Assembly (NCBI GenBank): GCA_036583965.1
Contig: JAZBQD010000026.1
Span: 2,601,400-2,665,399, forward strand
Direction of reading: 5' to 3'
Length of the DNA: 64,000 nt
Origin: Prunella strophiata
Taxonomy: Eukaryota; Chordata; Aves; Passeriformes; Prunellidae
This document shows, piece by piece, positions 1 to 21,291 of this stretch. Below the pieces are notes generated by a model, which saw only the letters and a program-made list of their open reading frames with translations, had not been told where the DNA came from and did not search any database. Position numbers and translations under genes: made by a program. The stretch's first letter is position 1. Each line of letters opens with the position of its first letter.

Positions 1-1150
1 GGGGAGCAGCACCTTACTGAAGGGAAGAGATCTGCTGAGGGGAGACCCACCATGGCAGGAACCCAGCTGAGGGGGGAGAGATTTTCTCCACATGGCAGGA
101 ACCCACTTAGGAGGAATCCACTGTGTGAGAGACCCTCTCCAAGTTGAGAAACCTGATGAGGGAAGACCCATCATGGCAGGAACCCACTTAGGAGGAATCC
201 ACTGTGTGAGAGACCCTCTCCAAGTTGAGAAACCTGATGAGGGAAGACCCATCATGGCAGGAACCTTCTGGGGAGAGAAGGTTCTGATGGGAGAGACACA
301 CTGAGGGGAGACCCACCATGGCGGGAACACTCTGAGAGGGAATCGGCTGTGGGGAGACACAGTCTGAGGGGAGAGACACATTGTGGGGATAGACTTGCTG
401 AGGAAGAGACCTGTTAAGGGGAGAGACACTCTAAGGGAAGACCCACAATGGTGGGGTAGGAGCACATCCATGGTGTGGGAGACACTCTCTGAGGGGAGAG
501 ACCTGCCATGGCAGGAACCCCCTGAGCAAGAATCTACTGTGAGGGAGACAGCCATTGAGGGGATGGTCTATCCACCATGGGACAGACTTGCAGAGGGAAG
601 AGATGCACTCAGGGGAGACTCACAATGGGGGGAACATACCGAGGTGGAGACCATCTCTGAGGGGAGAGACCCGCTGAGGGAAGACCCGCCATGGCGGGCG
701 GGGACCCTCTGAGGGGAGAGAATCCACAGCAGGGAAGATACTCGATGAGGGGAGAGACCCACTATGGCGGGAACCCACTGAGAGCATATCCACAGTAGGG
801 CAGACACTCTCCGAGAGGAAAGACCTCCTGAGGGCTTAGATCTGCCATGGGATAGACTTTCTTAGGGAAGAGACCTGATGAGGGGATAGACCCACTGAGG
901 CAGGAACCCCCTGAAGGAAAATCCACTGGAAGGGAGAGACTTTCTCAAGTGACAGACCTGCTGGGTTCTCTTCCACCATGGGGTATACTTGCTGAGGAGA
1001 GACCTACTGAGAGAACTTGTAAGAGAAGACTTGCTGGGGGAAGAGAACTTCTAAGAGGAGAGACACACTGCAGAGAGATCTGCTGAAGTAAGAGACCGGA
1101 TAAGGGGACAAACCCGCTGAGGGAATACCCGCTATGGGGGGACCCGCTCG
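1..1150. repeat. Degenerate GA-rich minisatellite 5' of FGF16
   Basis: This stretch is built from many imperfect copies of a short purine-rich unit around the words GAGGGGAGAGACC, CCACCATGG and CGGGAACCC, spaced roughly 25-40 bases apart, and it runs off the left edge. The clearest copy pair is an 81-base tandem duplication at 92-172 and 173-253, with a third copy starting at 254 and diverging. Short open frames here are by-products of the repeat (the CCATGG word supplies ATGs) and I do not call genes. It ends where the CpG island begins. Confidence 0.8.
92..253. repeat. 81-bp perfect or near-perfect tandem duplication
   Basis: Two head-to-tail 81-base copies, 92-172 and 173-253, translate identically in the ATG frame (27 residues twice). 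A third copy starts at 254 and diverges after about 12 bases. This is the youngest duplication visible inside the larger minisatellite. Confidence 0.85.
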
Positions 1151-2160
1151 GTAAGAGACCCCGCGGTGGGGATACCCCGTGGGGACATCACCGATGCCTC
1201 AGCTCTGCACGCTGACGCCACCCGGGGGAGCCGCTGCAGCAGAGCGGGCTGGTGGCTTGAGGACAGTTTGGGGTGCTTGTGGTTGTTTATTTGTGGGGCC
1301 TCTTTCCCCTGGCGGGACACGGCAGAAGGCGCGGGCGACACCCCGCTCCAGGGACACGACAACCTAGTCCCAGTCCCGGGCCCACCTGGGCCCCTCAGCG
1401 CCCGCGCTGGGCCCAGCGCCCCGGGCGGCGCGGCGCGAGCAGCAGCGCCGCCTGCCGGGCAGGGCGGGGGCGCCGCCTGCCCCGCTCCCTGCCGGCCCGT
1501 CCGTGCCCGCTCCCCGCCGGTTCCCCCGCTCCGCTCCGCTCCGCTCCGCCCCGCCCGGCTCCGTCTGTCCGCAGCGCGGCCGCAGCTGCCGGCACAGATA
1601 CGGTGTCGGCGGGCCGGGAGAGCGCGGAAACACCTGTTTCCAACATGGGGAAGGTGGGGAGGGAGAGCGAGCGGCACTGCCCGGCCCCGCCGAGGGCTCC
1701 CTTCCCCTCCCGGCGGCTGTAACCCGGCCGTACAGCCTGCGGGATCGCCTTTCAGAAAGATCGCATTCCGTTTTCACACATTCGGCTGAAAAATGCGTCT
1801 CGACCCTCTCCTCACGTGTTGTTCTTTTCCACCGTGTCCGTTCCGGGGGATGGTGGGTGGGGGGCACGCTCGGGGCTGAGGCGGTGGCGGCACCGACGGA
1901 CCTGGGGACCTTCCGACAGCCCCGGGGCCAGCGACCCACCCGGGGGCTCCGAGCGACCCGGCCCGTGCGGGGTCTGGGGTCGCGGCTGCGGGGCCGGGAG
2001 CGGGGCCGGGGCTGCCGGCGGTGCGGGAGCGGGTGCGTGCGGGGGCTCCATGATTTCATCGTCGGCTGGCGGGGACCTGCCAAGAGCTGTTACGCCTCAC
2101 TGCGATGTGTAGCTTTTTCCTGCCATTTTTTTCATAATAAAAGAGGGAGTGAAGCGGGCC

Positions 2161-2219
2161 TTTTTTTTTTTTTTTTTTTTTTCTTTCTTTCTTTTTTTTT
2201 AAAGGGAAAAAAAAAAAAA
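2161..2219. repeat. Poly(T)/CT tract followed by an A-run
   Basis: About 22 T, then CTTTCTTTC and T9, then a short linker and 13 A. It is a low-complexity tract about 110 bases upstream of the FGF16 TATA box. A T-run facing an A-run could fold back, or could be an old retroposon tail. Its length is likely to vary between individuals and assemblies. Confidence 0.8.
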
Positions 2220-2298
2220 GCCAAATGCATCAGAGAAGGGGGGGAGGGAAGCAATAGCCAAAGGGGATGCCAGTGAGGTGTGGCTTGCATTTAAATAT

Positions 2299-2337
2299 CC
2301 AATATGTCAATGTAAGGGGAGTGTGTACGTATATAAA
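2299..2337 (+). promoter_or_regulatory. FGF16 core promoter: CCAAT and TATA boxes
   Basis: CCAAT lies at 2299-2303 and TATAAA at 2332-2337, within the context GTATATAAAG. The spacing is typical of a focused RNA polymerase II promoter and would place transcription start near 2360-2365. That gives a 5' UTR of about 135 bases before the ATG at 2497. The position is inferred from motif and spacing; no transcript evidence is available here. Confidence 0.6.
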
Positions 2338-2376
2338 GTGCAGTTCGCATCCGACGGCGGGACACTGGATCCAGCG

Positions 2377-2451
2377 ATGGGAGGCGCGGGCGGCGCGGGG
2401 CCGGGCCGGGGCCGGCAGCGCGGGGCCGGGCGGCCGCAGCCCGCGCTCTGA
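2377..2451 (+). other. Upstream ORF in the FGF16 leader (24 codons)
   Basis: An ATG at 2377 opens a Gly/Arg/Pro-rich frame of 24 codons closed by TGA at 2449-2451, 45 bases before the FGF16 ATG. It is in the same frame as FGF16 but separated by the stop, so it cannot be an N-terminal extension. If transcription starts near 2362, this ATG sits only about 15 bases from the cap and may be skipped by leaky scanning. A role in damping FGF16 translation is inference. Confidence 0.5.
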
Positions 2452-2496
2452 GCGGCCGCTCTGCCCGCGCCCCCGGGGCCGCTCCGCTCCGTGCCC

Positions 2497-12954
<10,458 letters not shown>

Positions 12955-13582
12955 TGGTTCCTGCAGTGGCAGTGTACATACCTGGGCTCCCAAGCTTTTT
13001 CCCAGAGCACTCTATTAATAGTCATTCCATCATTCCTGTAAGAGTAGATGACCTAGGGAAGCACTTACATTGAATTCAGACACTGCTGTTCCTCCTTGTT
13101 TCCAGTGTATATCGAACCTGGGTTATTTATGGGGCGGGGGTAGGGGAAGGGAGGGAACCCTGCATTTAATCTTCCATTTTCGTTCACTTTCGTTACCCGG
13201 TTGCTACAAGAGAGGCTGAATATTCAATGTTATGGTTGCTTAAAGGAACGAGCAGGTGAGCAAATGATCACTGGGGAAAAGAAGGCCCCAAAACAACCTA
13301 AAAATGAAGATAAGAAAAGAAAACAAAGACCACAGAACTGCTGCAGATGCTGCTGCTGAGCTCGGATAGTTCCCTGCTAAGGAAAAGCCTTTGAGTGGTG
13401 CCCTGCTTAAGCAGCCTGGGGGTTTGCTACATGGATGATGCTCCATGGACTGGTCCTGATTTGTGGGGTTCTTCCTGCTGTTGGGGTGGGAATGGGGCAA
13501 GGAACATTATTCAGATGTAAGCATGGATACTGTGCATAAGGACAAAACTATTTATAAAATGTATATGATATTTATTTTATAT

Positions 13583-13594
13583 ATTTATTTATTT
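13583..13594 (+). promoter_or_regulatory. AU-rich element in FGF16 3' UTR
   Basis: ATTTATTTATTT consists of overlapping ATTTA pentamers inside a longer A/T-only stretch. Such elements recruit decay factors such as the TTP and AUF1 families. This fits tight control of a growth-factor mRNA, but activity here is inferred. Confidence 0.6.
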
Positions 13595-13699
13595 CAAAAT
13601 AATTTTATTTTTAATGAGAGATGCTATGACCGGATTTTCATCAGGAAGAATAAGGTCCTACTGAAACAGGAAAAAAATGAGTTTTAAGAGCTTATCGGC

Positions 13700-13705
13700 A
13701 ATAAA
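13700..13705 (+). terminator. FGF16 poly(A) signal 1
   Basis: AATAAA about 750 bases after the stop codon, just downstream of the AU-rich block and followed by T-rich sequence including a T-run at 13739-13750, a plausible downstream element. Confidence 0.65.
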
Positions 13706-13795
13706 ATTGTCTTTATATTATAGATTTCTTGCTAGCCCTTTTTTTTTTTTGGCACTCTTCAACAACTAACCCAGTATTTCCCCAGCAACATGAAC

Positions 13796-13801
13796 AATAA
13801 A
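13796..13801 (+). terminator. FGF16 poly(A) signal 2 (alternative)
   Basis: A second AATAAA about 95 bases after the first. It could be used alternatively; nothing in the sequence decides between them. Confidence 0.4.
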
Positions 13802-14990
13802 TCCACCTCTAAAAGGGCTTTGTGCAGTAAAGATCAATTACCTAAGCCCCAAGCTCCTGCAGGAAGATGACATCAAATCACAGGTCTGGGAAGCACCAGC
13901 TCAGTCTCCTTGGGGCATGAGGCATCCCTGTGGATTTACCATCCTGCTCAAAACTAAGAGGACAAACATTTGGAGCATCTGCTGTGTTTTGGATGGACCC
14001 ATCAGTCCTGCAATAAAACCAGCACATCTTGCATGAGATTTATCTGCAGCATCATGAAAACTCCGTGGAGAAATAGAAAGCAACAACAGCAACTTTTAGC
14101 CAGTTACCGTGGATGAGGGTCATCCCCTGCTGCAGGCACTGCTTGGATGATCATGGCTGTGTGGCATTTTCCTCTGCAGAAGCTGCCTGGTCCCACAGTC
14201 CTGTCCCCTGCTTCCAGCTGGGCTCAGCAAACCTGATGACATTTGGCAGTCCTGAGCCAGCCCCATGTTCCCAGCTGGTGCCCAACAGTGCCAGGGAGCA
14301 CAGCCCTCCTCCAGTCAGGCCAGGCCAGGGACACTCATGGGGGAGGCTTGGCTGTGCCAACAGAGGCCCTCAAGTGACACCTGTGCCACGTCTGCCCTTG
14401 CTGCCTGCTTGGGATGTCACAGACCTGCAGGGAGAGCTTCCAGCAATGATGCCAGCTCATGTTTTGTCCCCTGTGATCAGCAGAGAGGGATTTCAGCACA
14501 TGGTGGGAACAGGAGTGTGTGGTTGCAGAGGCACAGGCACTTTGCAGCACAAGGAGAGACCAACAGCAAACAGGGCTCTCTGGAGTGTGCAAAAACCTGA
14601 ACAACTACAGCTGTGGTGGCTCTGGCTTCTCCTTATCCCAACTGCTTTGTCCACAGTGTTGTTTCTTAACCTTCCTCCTTGCAGAACAGTCATGATAACA
14701 CCTCCACTCCATCTTCAGCCTGTGAATTCCCAGGACATTTTCACATACCTAGAGATGATCCACACCAGCTTCTCCATGAGCTACATCACTAATGGAGCAG
14801 CAGTCCTAGAGGCCAGCTCTGCTCCCGACTCTCTTGCCCTCTCTGCCACCTCCCATGTCCCTGCCACGTCCCTTCGCTGTCCCAGCAGGTCCGGCAGCCA
14901 CCAGACGACAGGCTGGGCTTGGCAATGAGGAGATTACAGGAGCTTTACCTTCAATGATCCAGACATGAAGGAATTTAATCCTGTGTTTGA

Positions 14991-15007
14991 AATAAAAAGA
15001 GTTTATT
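14991..15007. terminator. Opposed poly(A) hexamers, one per strand
   Basis: AATAAA at 14991-14996 on + and TTTATT at 15002-15007 (AATAAA on -) lie five bases apart, so this point could end transcripts from both directions. No gene is recognised on either side, so use is unproven. Run-through FGF16 RNA from the left and ATRX RNA from the right would both reach it. Confidence 0.35.
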
Positions 15008-18000
15008 TAGCTTCTTCCTCTGAGTCACTGCCGAAGCATCTCATCCCCGGCTGCTGTGGCGGGAGCTCCACCGCTCACGAGACGCGTCCTCAGGTGCACT
15101 TTTGACCTTCCCCTGCATGAAGGGAAATCCCTCAGCCCTGGAGCCTCACTCTGCCCCCTGGGATGATCCTGCTCCCTCCAGCCAGGGCTTTCCGTTGTGC
15201 TTGAAGATAAATCTGGTGGTTAAGATCCTGCTCCTTTTCAAAATGAAGGTCAAAACCTGATCTCAGTAATGCCAAGTACATTTTTTACCAATTCCTAAGG
15301 GAGGTGATTTGGCCCATGGGGGCAATGCTGGACAAGTTCTTCTGATATCCAACTCAAAGAGCTGCTGCAGCAGAGCCTCCTGCCACAAAGGGACACACAG
15401 GTACCAGGGATGCTCTAAAACACCTATTCAGGATCTGGGTTCAAAAACTCATACTTGCAAATAGCAAAATCTACAAAGAATTTACTGGAAATCCCTTGGT
15501 AAAGGCTGGTGTCCTGTCCTGTGCAGGGTATTCATTAAATGGGGAATTCAGCACTGCTAAATCCCACCCAAATGGTTCTTTCACAGGAATTTACATTGTT
15601 TGGTTCTGGTTCAGCAAAGCAGCTGAAGATGTGAGTGACCTTAGTGACCTGGGAGCTGAACAGCAGCAGAGGGAACCACCACAGACATGGGGTGCATTTT
15701 GAGTGGCACAGGAGGGGGCTGTGATGCACAGTGTGGACACACTTATCTCTCCACCCATCCTGTTCCCCTGGTTCAGCTGTTACCCCACCTGGAGATGCCA
15801 ACTGCTCCTTCAGCCTGGAGGTGTTACAGGGCTGGCAGGTAGACCCTGCTAGGAAAGTTTGAGAGGAAAACATGTTTGGGTTGCTTCAAGCTAACAGAAT
15901 CTTCCAAGTCAGCAAAAGGAAACTGTTTGGGATCTCAGCTCATGTAGATTCCAGTAGGATTCAAAGTCACAACAGCAACTGGAAAACTTCTCTCAAAGGG
16001 GAGGCAAAGGCTGGTACAGGGGGTGGTTGTGATCCCCAGAAACCCCACTGCGCTCCTGACCCCAGAGCTGTTCTACACACAAGGCTGTGGGTCTGGAAAC
16101 ACCATAGCAAACGGGACAAAGGCATCTCTTCAACCCTTCTCCTTCCACCCTAGAGGGGTGGGCCTGTTCTGTGAAACATTATCCTGGGACAGCTGTGCAG
16201 AGCAGGAGGGAGGAGGCTCCAGCAAAGAGGTGGGAAAGTGCTGCAGTCTCACTGTGGAGGGTGCAGAAACAGGGGAGCTGCCTGGGGGAGGCCAACATGG
16301 AGCCAAGCACAGCAGTAAGTGCCTTTCCCCTGGCTTTGGCTCATGATCCAGGGCACAGGGATGGATTGTCTGGAGACTGACATACAAGTGGCAACATCCA
16401 TGTGCCGTCAGGGACGTCTCCATGGAGACCCTGCTGCCTGTGAGGAGCTCTTCTGGGTGGAATGCATGGCTTGGGGCTCCTTTCTCCAAGGGGGAAAAGG
16501 AGAGGAGGCCCCAAAGACTCACCTTCTGTGGAAAGAGTGATGGAGAGCCCAAAACTGCAGAGAGAATCCAGAAACTCAGAAGAAATCCAGAAATTGCTGA
16601 AGGGCAATGAAGGTGTCCTGGTGTTGTCCACCTGGCTGGACATCCAGAGAGATTTGCTGCCACTGCCAGACTGAGGCTGAGATGTTCCTGGAAGGGCACC
16701 CAGGGATGGAGCATTCCTGAAGGAGAAGGGCTGAAGTTTGTGTTGATGTGGAGACAAAGACATCTGCACCCCTTGGGACAGCACTGCTTATTGCTTTTTC
16801 CAGAACTGCCCCAGAGCTGCTGAATTCTCATCATGGGGAACACCAAGGCTGTCACCTCACACCTGCACTGGGGTTGAGCAGGAGCCCTGGGAAGAGAATT
16901 CCAGGGATTCTCAGGCTCCTCCCTCGCTGTGCCAGGAGGTACCTGGCACCGAGATGCCACCCAGCAGGGCAGGTCACCACACCAGACATGGCCATGGGCA
17001 CGTGTCCTCTGCTGCTGCTGCTCGTGGGCATGGTGAGAACCCAGGGAAATGAGCAGCACTGAATTCCTAAAGCAGCTGGTGTGGCTGGCACTGTGAGGAG
17101 TGCCTCAGGGACCAGTTCCTGTCTCACTCATTCTCAAGAAGTTTTGTGCACACAAGGCCAGGGTGGCGTTTGAGATCAGACCTTGGAAGTGGCTGAGCAG
17201 CAGAGCCAAGGGGTGAGCCCACCTCCCCCTGTGCCCACCCTCCCTGGGCAGTGTCCCCACTCGGGCCACAGCCCCTTCCAACACTCTCCTCCAGTGACCC
17301 CCAAGCCTTCTCCTCCCCGGGGAAAGCAGGAACAGGAGCTGTGGCTGGATGAAAGGGTCACACACAGGATGAACTCATCCCACTCATCCCAGCCACACAG
17401 GGCAGGGCAGGAGCTTGTCCAGACCCTTCACAGCAGCACAGCTTTGCCAGAGCCACATTTGGAATCCTGCTGGTGCTCTGTCCCAGGCCACATCCCCAGG
17501 GTGGGTTCCACAGCACAGAGGGTGCACAGGGGGTTATTTGACACCTGAGCAGGTCTGGGAAGTTCAGACACCACGTGATTACTGGTGCTGGTGCTGCAAC
17601 ACCAGCTTTTTTCCAGACTCCTGCAGCTGGGAACATTTAGGACATTTGGCTTTCCATAAACATTGAAAATCTATCCAACTTCAAAACTATTTTTTGCTTG
17701 AACTGACGAATTTAGTTTTATTTACTGTGTGCAGAGTGGTTCTGCTTTTAAGATAAAGGCAAAAGCTGCTCAGGCTGGGCACAGCTGACACAGCAATGGG
17801 GCTGGTCAGTGTTGGGACACCTCAGCACAACATTCTGGACATGGGACTCGTCCCAGGACACTTCCCAGCCCAGCACAGACAGCCACATCCAGCCTGAGCT
17901 GCCCACTGCCTTCCATCAGTGTTCGAGCCAAGTTAAAAGTCACAGGGATATTTAAAAACACACTGCCCACGGGGGCCCTTGGAGCACAACTCCAGGGCAC

Positions 18001-18218
18001 CTTTAAACACAATTATTATACTTTGCTTTGCATAGGAAAGGGGGTGTTGTGCCCAACAGGGGGGATTTAATAACTGAGGAAGGGAGAAGTACAACTACAA
18101 GGTTAAAGTACAGCAGCACCTTATTCTGATTTGACTGAACAGAACTTCACCTCACTTTTAACCATCTCACTGCTGGACAACTCATTTAATTTTTAACAGA
18201 CAGATTGGCAGAAGCTGC

Positions 18219-18262
18219 TATTAATAAAGTAATATTAATAAAGTAATTAATAAAGTAATAAG
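18219..18262. repeat. Short AT-rich tandem repeat
   Basis: Three imperfect copies of a roughly 12-14-base unit containing TTAATAAAGTAA. It lies just beyond the predicted ATRX 3' end and contains AATAAA words on the + strand only as part of the repeat. Confidence 0.7.
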
Positions 18263-18429
18263 AAAATCTGGACCATGGCTATTTTCCCTAAATGAAATCA
18301 GTGTCTATATCCACTAAAGGCATAGTAGAAAACAGTAAGAGCTTCAACTCACAGCACAGTTCTCCAAAGACACATTCCCAGGCTGAATCCCTGTGGAGCT
18401 AACACTGGACTGTGAATGTAGCACAAGGC

Positions 18430-21011
18430 ACGTTGATGTATTTTGGTCACTTTATTAAATGAGATATTAAATAGTTTAAGTTTCAACTACTAAAACAGCA
18501 CTTTGAATGGTGAAAACACATAGTATATCATCATACTTGAATGCTTCTTCTTTTTTAAAAACACATTTCCAGTCCTTATATATATTACAAAACAGCCTTA
18601 TAGGAAGAGGGGACACCTTTTCTATAGTACTTAAGATATTTAATACAGAACTGAAAAGCCATCTAATAGAAACAAAGGCAAGTCTTCACAGCTGTATGAT
18701 TTCAGCAGCCAAAGCTGGTTGATGGACTGAAACATTACTATACAACTGGGACAAAACATATACAATATCACAATACTAAGCAAAAACGCTTTACATCCAA
18801 AGGAATAAACAGGTTACAAAATGTGGATAATTTAGCAGGCAAAACTGTATTACAAGCAACATTTTTATTTGTCATCTTAAGCCATTTTTATCTAGTTAAA
18901 ACATCTAAAACAAATATAAAAATGAGCCTTTTATTATCTTACTGATGTATGTTCTGTCTTTAAGTACTGGTTAAAGCCTGATGTTATACTCAAAGCACAT
19001 TGTTATGCAGCTAAAATGTCAAGTGAGAAACGTAAGCAAAGTGGTCCAGGTTTTACTTCAATGCTTATCTTGTATTCCTTCTTGTGCATTAGTCTTCTGT
19101 TATCCATAGGTTTGTCCAGGATGAAATAAAATGTGCCTTTCAATGTTGCCTAAAACTTCCACATTTAAGTCTTTGAGTTACTGTAAAACTCCACTTAACA
19201 TTCCCAGGTTTGGTAGAAAGTACTTCTCTTATTCACAACACGTAGGAATATCGGTGACAGTTACCCAGAGTACATTTGCCTTCAAATGTTTGTCTCAACA
19301 TCTCACTTTTGTCTCTTCTAGTGCCAACACATCTCTCTTTGCTCCCTCCCCCAGATCAGAGTTAATTGTAGAGCTGGCAGAGCACTAGAACACACTGAGG
19401 GTCTTTTGTGGTATCTTGTCATCAAAGAGTCCAAGACAGAAACTTGTCAGCTGGACTTGCAGCAGCCCAACCAACCTCTGTCCACGTCACAAACCAAGTG
19501 TGAGTCACACACCGAAAACATCATGGAACATCTGCACAATGCAAAACTTGTCCATTGAGGGCAAGAACTCAAACTCTTGCAAGAAACTTCCCAGAAACCA
19601 AAATGATTTCAGTTCACGCCGGCATCAGAAGAGTCCAGCACAATCTGGAGCCACCACCTCCATCTGTCTCCAGAGCCCTGTGTTGTCCACACACCACCTC
19701 CTCCATGTTCCTGCCACTTACTTGTGCCTCCAGATGATCAATGGGGCTTTTTGGGGGGTAAGAACCAACCAAACTCTATGCAAAGGAAAGCCCTGTTTGT
19801 ATTTAATAAGAACTTGACAAGCACAAGTGTGGGCAAAGAGAGTGATAATAGTATAGAATAAACCTGAAATCTCTGGCCTATACAAAAAAATCTCAAACCA
19901 GAACAGAAACAAAATCAAAATCAAGCTCTTTGTGTCCTAACCCACATTTTCACACAACTGAAGGGATGGGGAGGAGTGCATAACCCCATCTCTTATCAAT
20001 AAAGTTGTTTCACGCTTCTGGCAGCTCCAGAAGTTGCTACAGCACTTTCTCTGTATTGATTTCCAATGGGCAATGGTTGTGCCATGTTAAAGGGGGTTCT
20101 CTGACAGGCCACCTGACCCTGGCCACCATCACCATTTTACCCCAAAAGACAGGAATTGAATTGTGTTGGCCCGTGCCCATTGCTGGCAACGGGAGGAGAC
20201 AGTAGCACCAGCATGAGGGAGTTACCAGAAATGTGCTTTGTGCTGGACTCCACAGAGAGGGATCAGCCTGTGAAGGAAAAGCACCTCCCACTCCCACACC
20301 ATCAGCTGTTACTCCATCACATGGAACTGAAGATAAGAAATGGCAGCAGACTGGGGAAGGCCCAGTCATGTTTAAGGCTGGATGCACAGTTCCCTGTGTC
20401 TCAGAAGGTTCAGAGCAGTAGTAGTTACAAATATTGCACTCAGTTCTGTTTCAGAGAGCATTTTCAGCTCCTGTTCCATTCAGCACAGATGACCCATGAA
20501 GGAAACTAGACTATTTCTGTTACAACGTTCCCACTAATAGAAAGAAATGGGTAAGCAAAAAAGTATTCCATAATTTGAGGAATCAACTCTAATCAAGAAC
20601 TCAGCTGTTTTCAATTCACATATGTCAGACTGAACTTACAGACCTGCAGTCCTTCCTAAGCTTCCCAAAGCTTTGCAGCCATGAAAAGCAAGCGTAGGAG
20701 TTTAGACAGGAAACCTGTGGAGATGCTACTGTAACGGGAGGACTTGTTTTCACTGAAAACAACTTGTTATCTCCTGTACTCAACATATGTAAGAAGATTC
20801 TAGGCAACATCACTGACAACAGGGGAAACATTGTGACCTATTTAAACAAAGCTGAAACACTAATATGGAACATGGTATTTAAGGGGAGCAACCAAACTAT
20901 TCTTTTTAATTTTTTTTTTTTTTACAGTTGAGTTCTGTTAGGCCATTGATTCCTAAAAAAATAAAAGTTCTTTCTCTGATTTTAACAATCCTTTAGGCTT
21001 TTAGTGCAAAA
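18430..21011 (-). other. ATRX 3' UTR
   Basis: About 2.6 kb of AT-rich sequence following the ATRX stop. On the - strand AATAAA hexamers occur at 18930-18935, 18864-18869 and 18451-18456. The last is taken as the distal end because the gene's long 3' UTR is a known feature in mammals and no further signal follows nearby. The exact end is inferred. No repeats were recognised inside it. Confidence 0.6.
18451..18456 (-). terminator. ATRX distal poly(A) signal
   Basis: TTTATT on + reads AATAAA on -. It lies about 2.55 kb after the ATRX stop, with proximal alternatives at 18864-18869 and 18930-18935. Confidence 0.5.
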
Positions 21012-21291
21012 TCACATTGATTTCCCTTGGGAAGGCCCTGGATTTTTGCCTCTCATTGGGGGTGGTGCTCGTTGTAGGGGTGGTGGCTGCATCCCACCAG
21101 ACACTGACTGATACATTCCTCTCACATCTATGGCTGTGTAGCTGGAAGGATTCATGATTAAATTTGGAGGCTTTGGCATCATGAGGTGGCCCATGGCTGC
21201 TTGCTGGTAGGACATCTGCTGCTGCTGCTGCTGGATTGTACTGGTGCTGGAGCCGCCTGTTCATCAGGATCCTCTGGACACAACTGATTAG
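21012..21291 (-). CDS. ATRX: ATRX exon 35 (terminal coding exon), one extra base
   Basis: After the acceptor CCTCCACAG the exon reads [19 protein letters not shown], then shifts frame at a doubled C before a (CAG)6 run (+ strand 21215-21234), and continues in the conserved frame from [17 protein letters not shown] to the stop at 21012-21014. Coding length is 280 nt, one more than a multiple of three. The tail matches the end of human ATRX closely, including its QGKSM terminus. It carries a Gln-rich, then Pro/Met-rich tail. Confidence 0.92.

Larger units (their letters stand above)
12955..13820 (+). other. FGF16 3' UTR with AU-rich element
   Basis: Non-coding sequence after the stop. It includes an AT-rich block at about 13545-13615 with an ATTTATTTATTT core at 13583-13594, the class of AU-rich element that usually shortens mRNA half-life. 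Two canonical poly(A) signals follow at 13700 and 13796. The 3' end is inferred from these signals. Confidence 0.65.
13821..18429. other. FGF16-ATRX intergenic region
   Basis: 4.6 kb between two convergent genes. No family-level coding match was found. Two long open frames exist (14113-14928 on +, 16130-17059 on -) but their Cys/Ser/His/Pro/Trp-rich composition looks like translated non-coding DNA. Opposed AATAAA hexamers sit at 14991-14996 (+) and 15002-15007 (-). A tandem TTAATAAAGTAA-type repeat lies at 18219-18262. Confidence 0.7.

Noticed and set aside
92..304. 70-residue frame with a duplicated 27-residue unit
   Set aside because: It is the translation of the 81-bp minisatellite duplication, with no promoter, splice or family evidence.
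1132..2276. Several 150-260-codon frames on both strands in the CpG island
   Set aside because: They overlap in almost all frames, are Arg/Pro/Gly/Ala-rich and include homopolymer Phe or Lys from the T/A tract. This is expected from high GC, not from coding selection.
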